41,142 nucleotides of DNA from an uncultured Spartobacteria bacterium (GTDB taxonomy: Bacteria > Verrucomicrobiota > Verrucomicrobiia > Chthoniobacterales > UBA6821): assembly GCA_903858595.1 (NCBI GenBank), contig CAIOJL010000240.1, positions 1-41,142 on the forward strand, given 5' to 3'. The translations under genes were made by a program, and so were the position numbers. Numbering within the stretch: position 1 is the stretch's first letter; each line of letters opens with the position of its first letter. Positions 40,942 to 41,142 of this stretch are shown piece after piece. The notes under the pieces are model-generated. The model saw nothing but the letters and a program-made list of their open reading frames with translations, had not been told where the DNA came from and ran no database searches.

Positions 40942-41007
40942 CTAAGAGAGAAACGGTGGATATAGTATTTTAAATAAAAAAAGAAATTTTTTATCTAGAT
41001 AGTGTAG

Positions 41008-41142
41008 TCACGAGATATTGGCCCAGAGGGCAATACAGCGGATGTGGATGGCAGCAAGGAAAGAAGAGGCATTCTTTGCGTGCCGGGTAGCGACGCCACG
41101 CCAGCGTTTGAGGTGAAGGAAGGCGTTCTCAACGAGATGCCG
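41008..41142 (-). mobile_element. C-terminus of IS5-family-like transposase, running off the right edge
   Basis: Reverse translation RHLVENAFLHLKRWRGVATRHAKNASSFLAAIHIRCIALWANIS*. Confidence 0.75.

Noticed and set aside
41008-41142. Truncated transposase pseudogene
   Set aside because: The truncation is caused by the window edge; there is no evidence the gene itself is incomplete.

Overview
The window looks like a chromosomal segment from a Verrucomicrobiota-like bacterium; that lineage is inferred from gene style only. From left to right it contains: a DUF2231-like membrane protein with a (GQ)n hexanucleotide repeat; a TorF/Gcw_chp-type porin; a polar amino-acid ABC transporter (ATPase and permease) with tatD and galE; a transglutaminase-like protein; two tandem amtB-glnK modules; an MsbA-like ABC exporter; an arsenic operon (arsR-arsD-arsA-small Cys-rich gene-trxB-arsC-aquaporin) with no arsB or acr3; an APC permease-USP fusion; and a ~18 kb minus-strand respiratory cluster encoding Alternative Complex III (actA-F), a cbb3-like subunit pair, a caa3-type oxidase (coxB/A/C) and its assembly genes. 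The right end has a DUF192 protein, a sugar transferase and the C-terminus of an IS5-like transposase. Main observations: (1) the CcoN-like subunit I (29124-30581) appears to have lost all six canonical heme/CuB histidines but sits in an otherwise intact ACIII-caa3 cluster; (2) the ars operon pairs an ArsA ATPase with an aquaporin rather than ArsB/Acr3, and carries an FmdB-like Cys-rich miniprotein; (3) three well-spaced sigma-54-like promoters precede amtB2-glnK2, the transglutaminase gene and the porin; (4) dispersed imperfect inverted-repeat intergenic elements recur in the window. No searches or structure predictions were run; homology calls and alignments are from memory and by eye.
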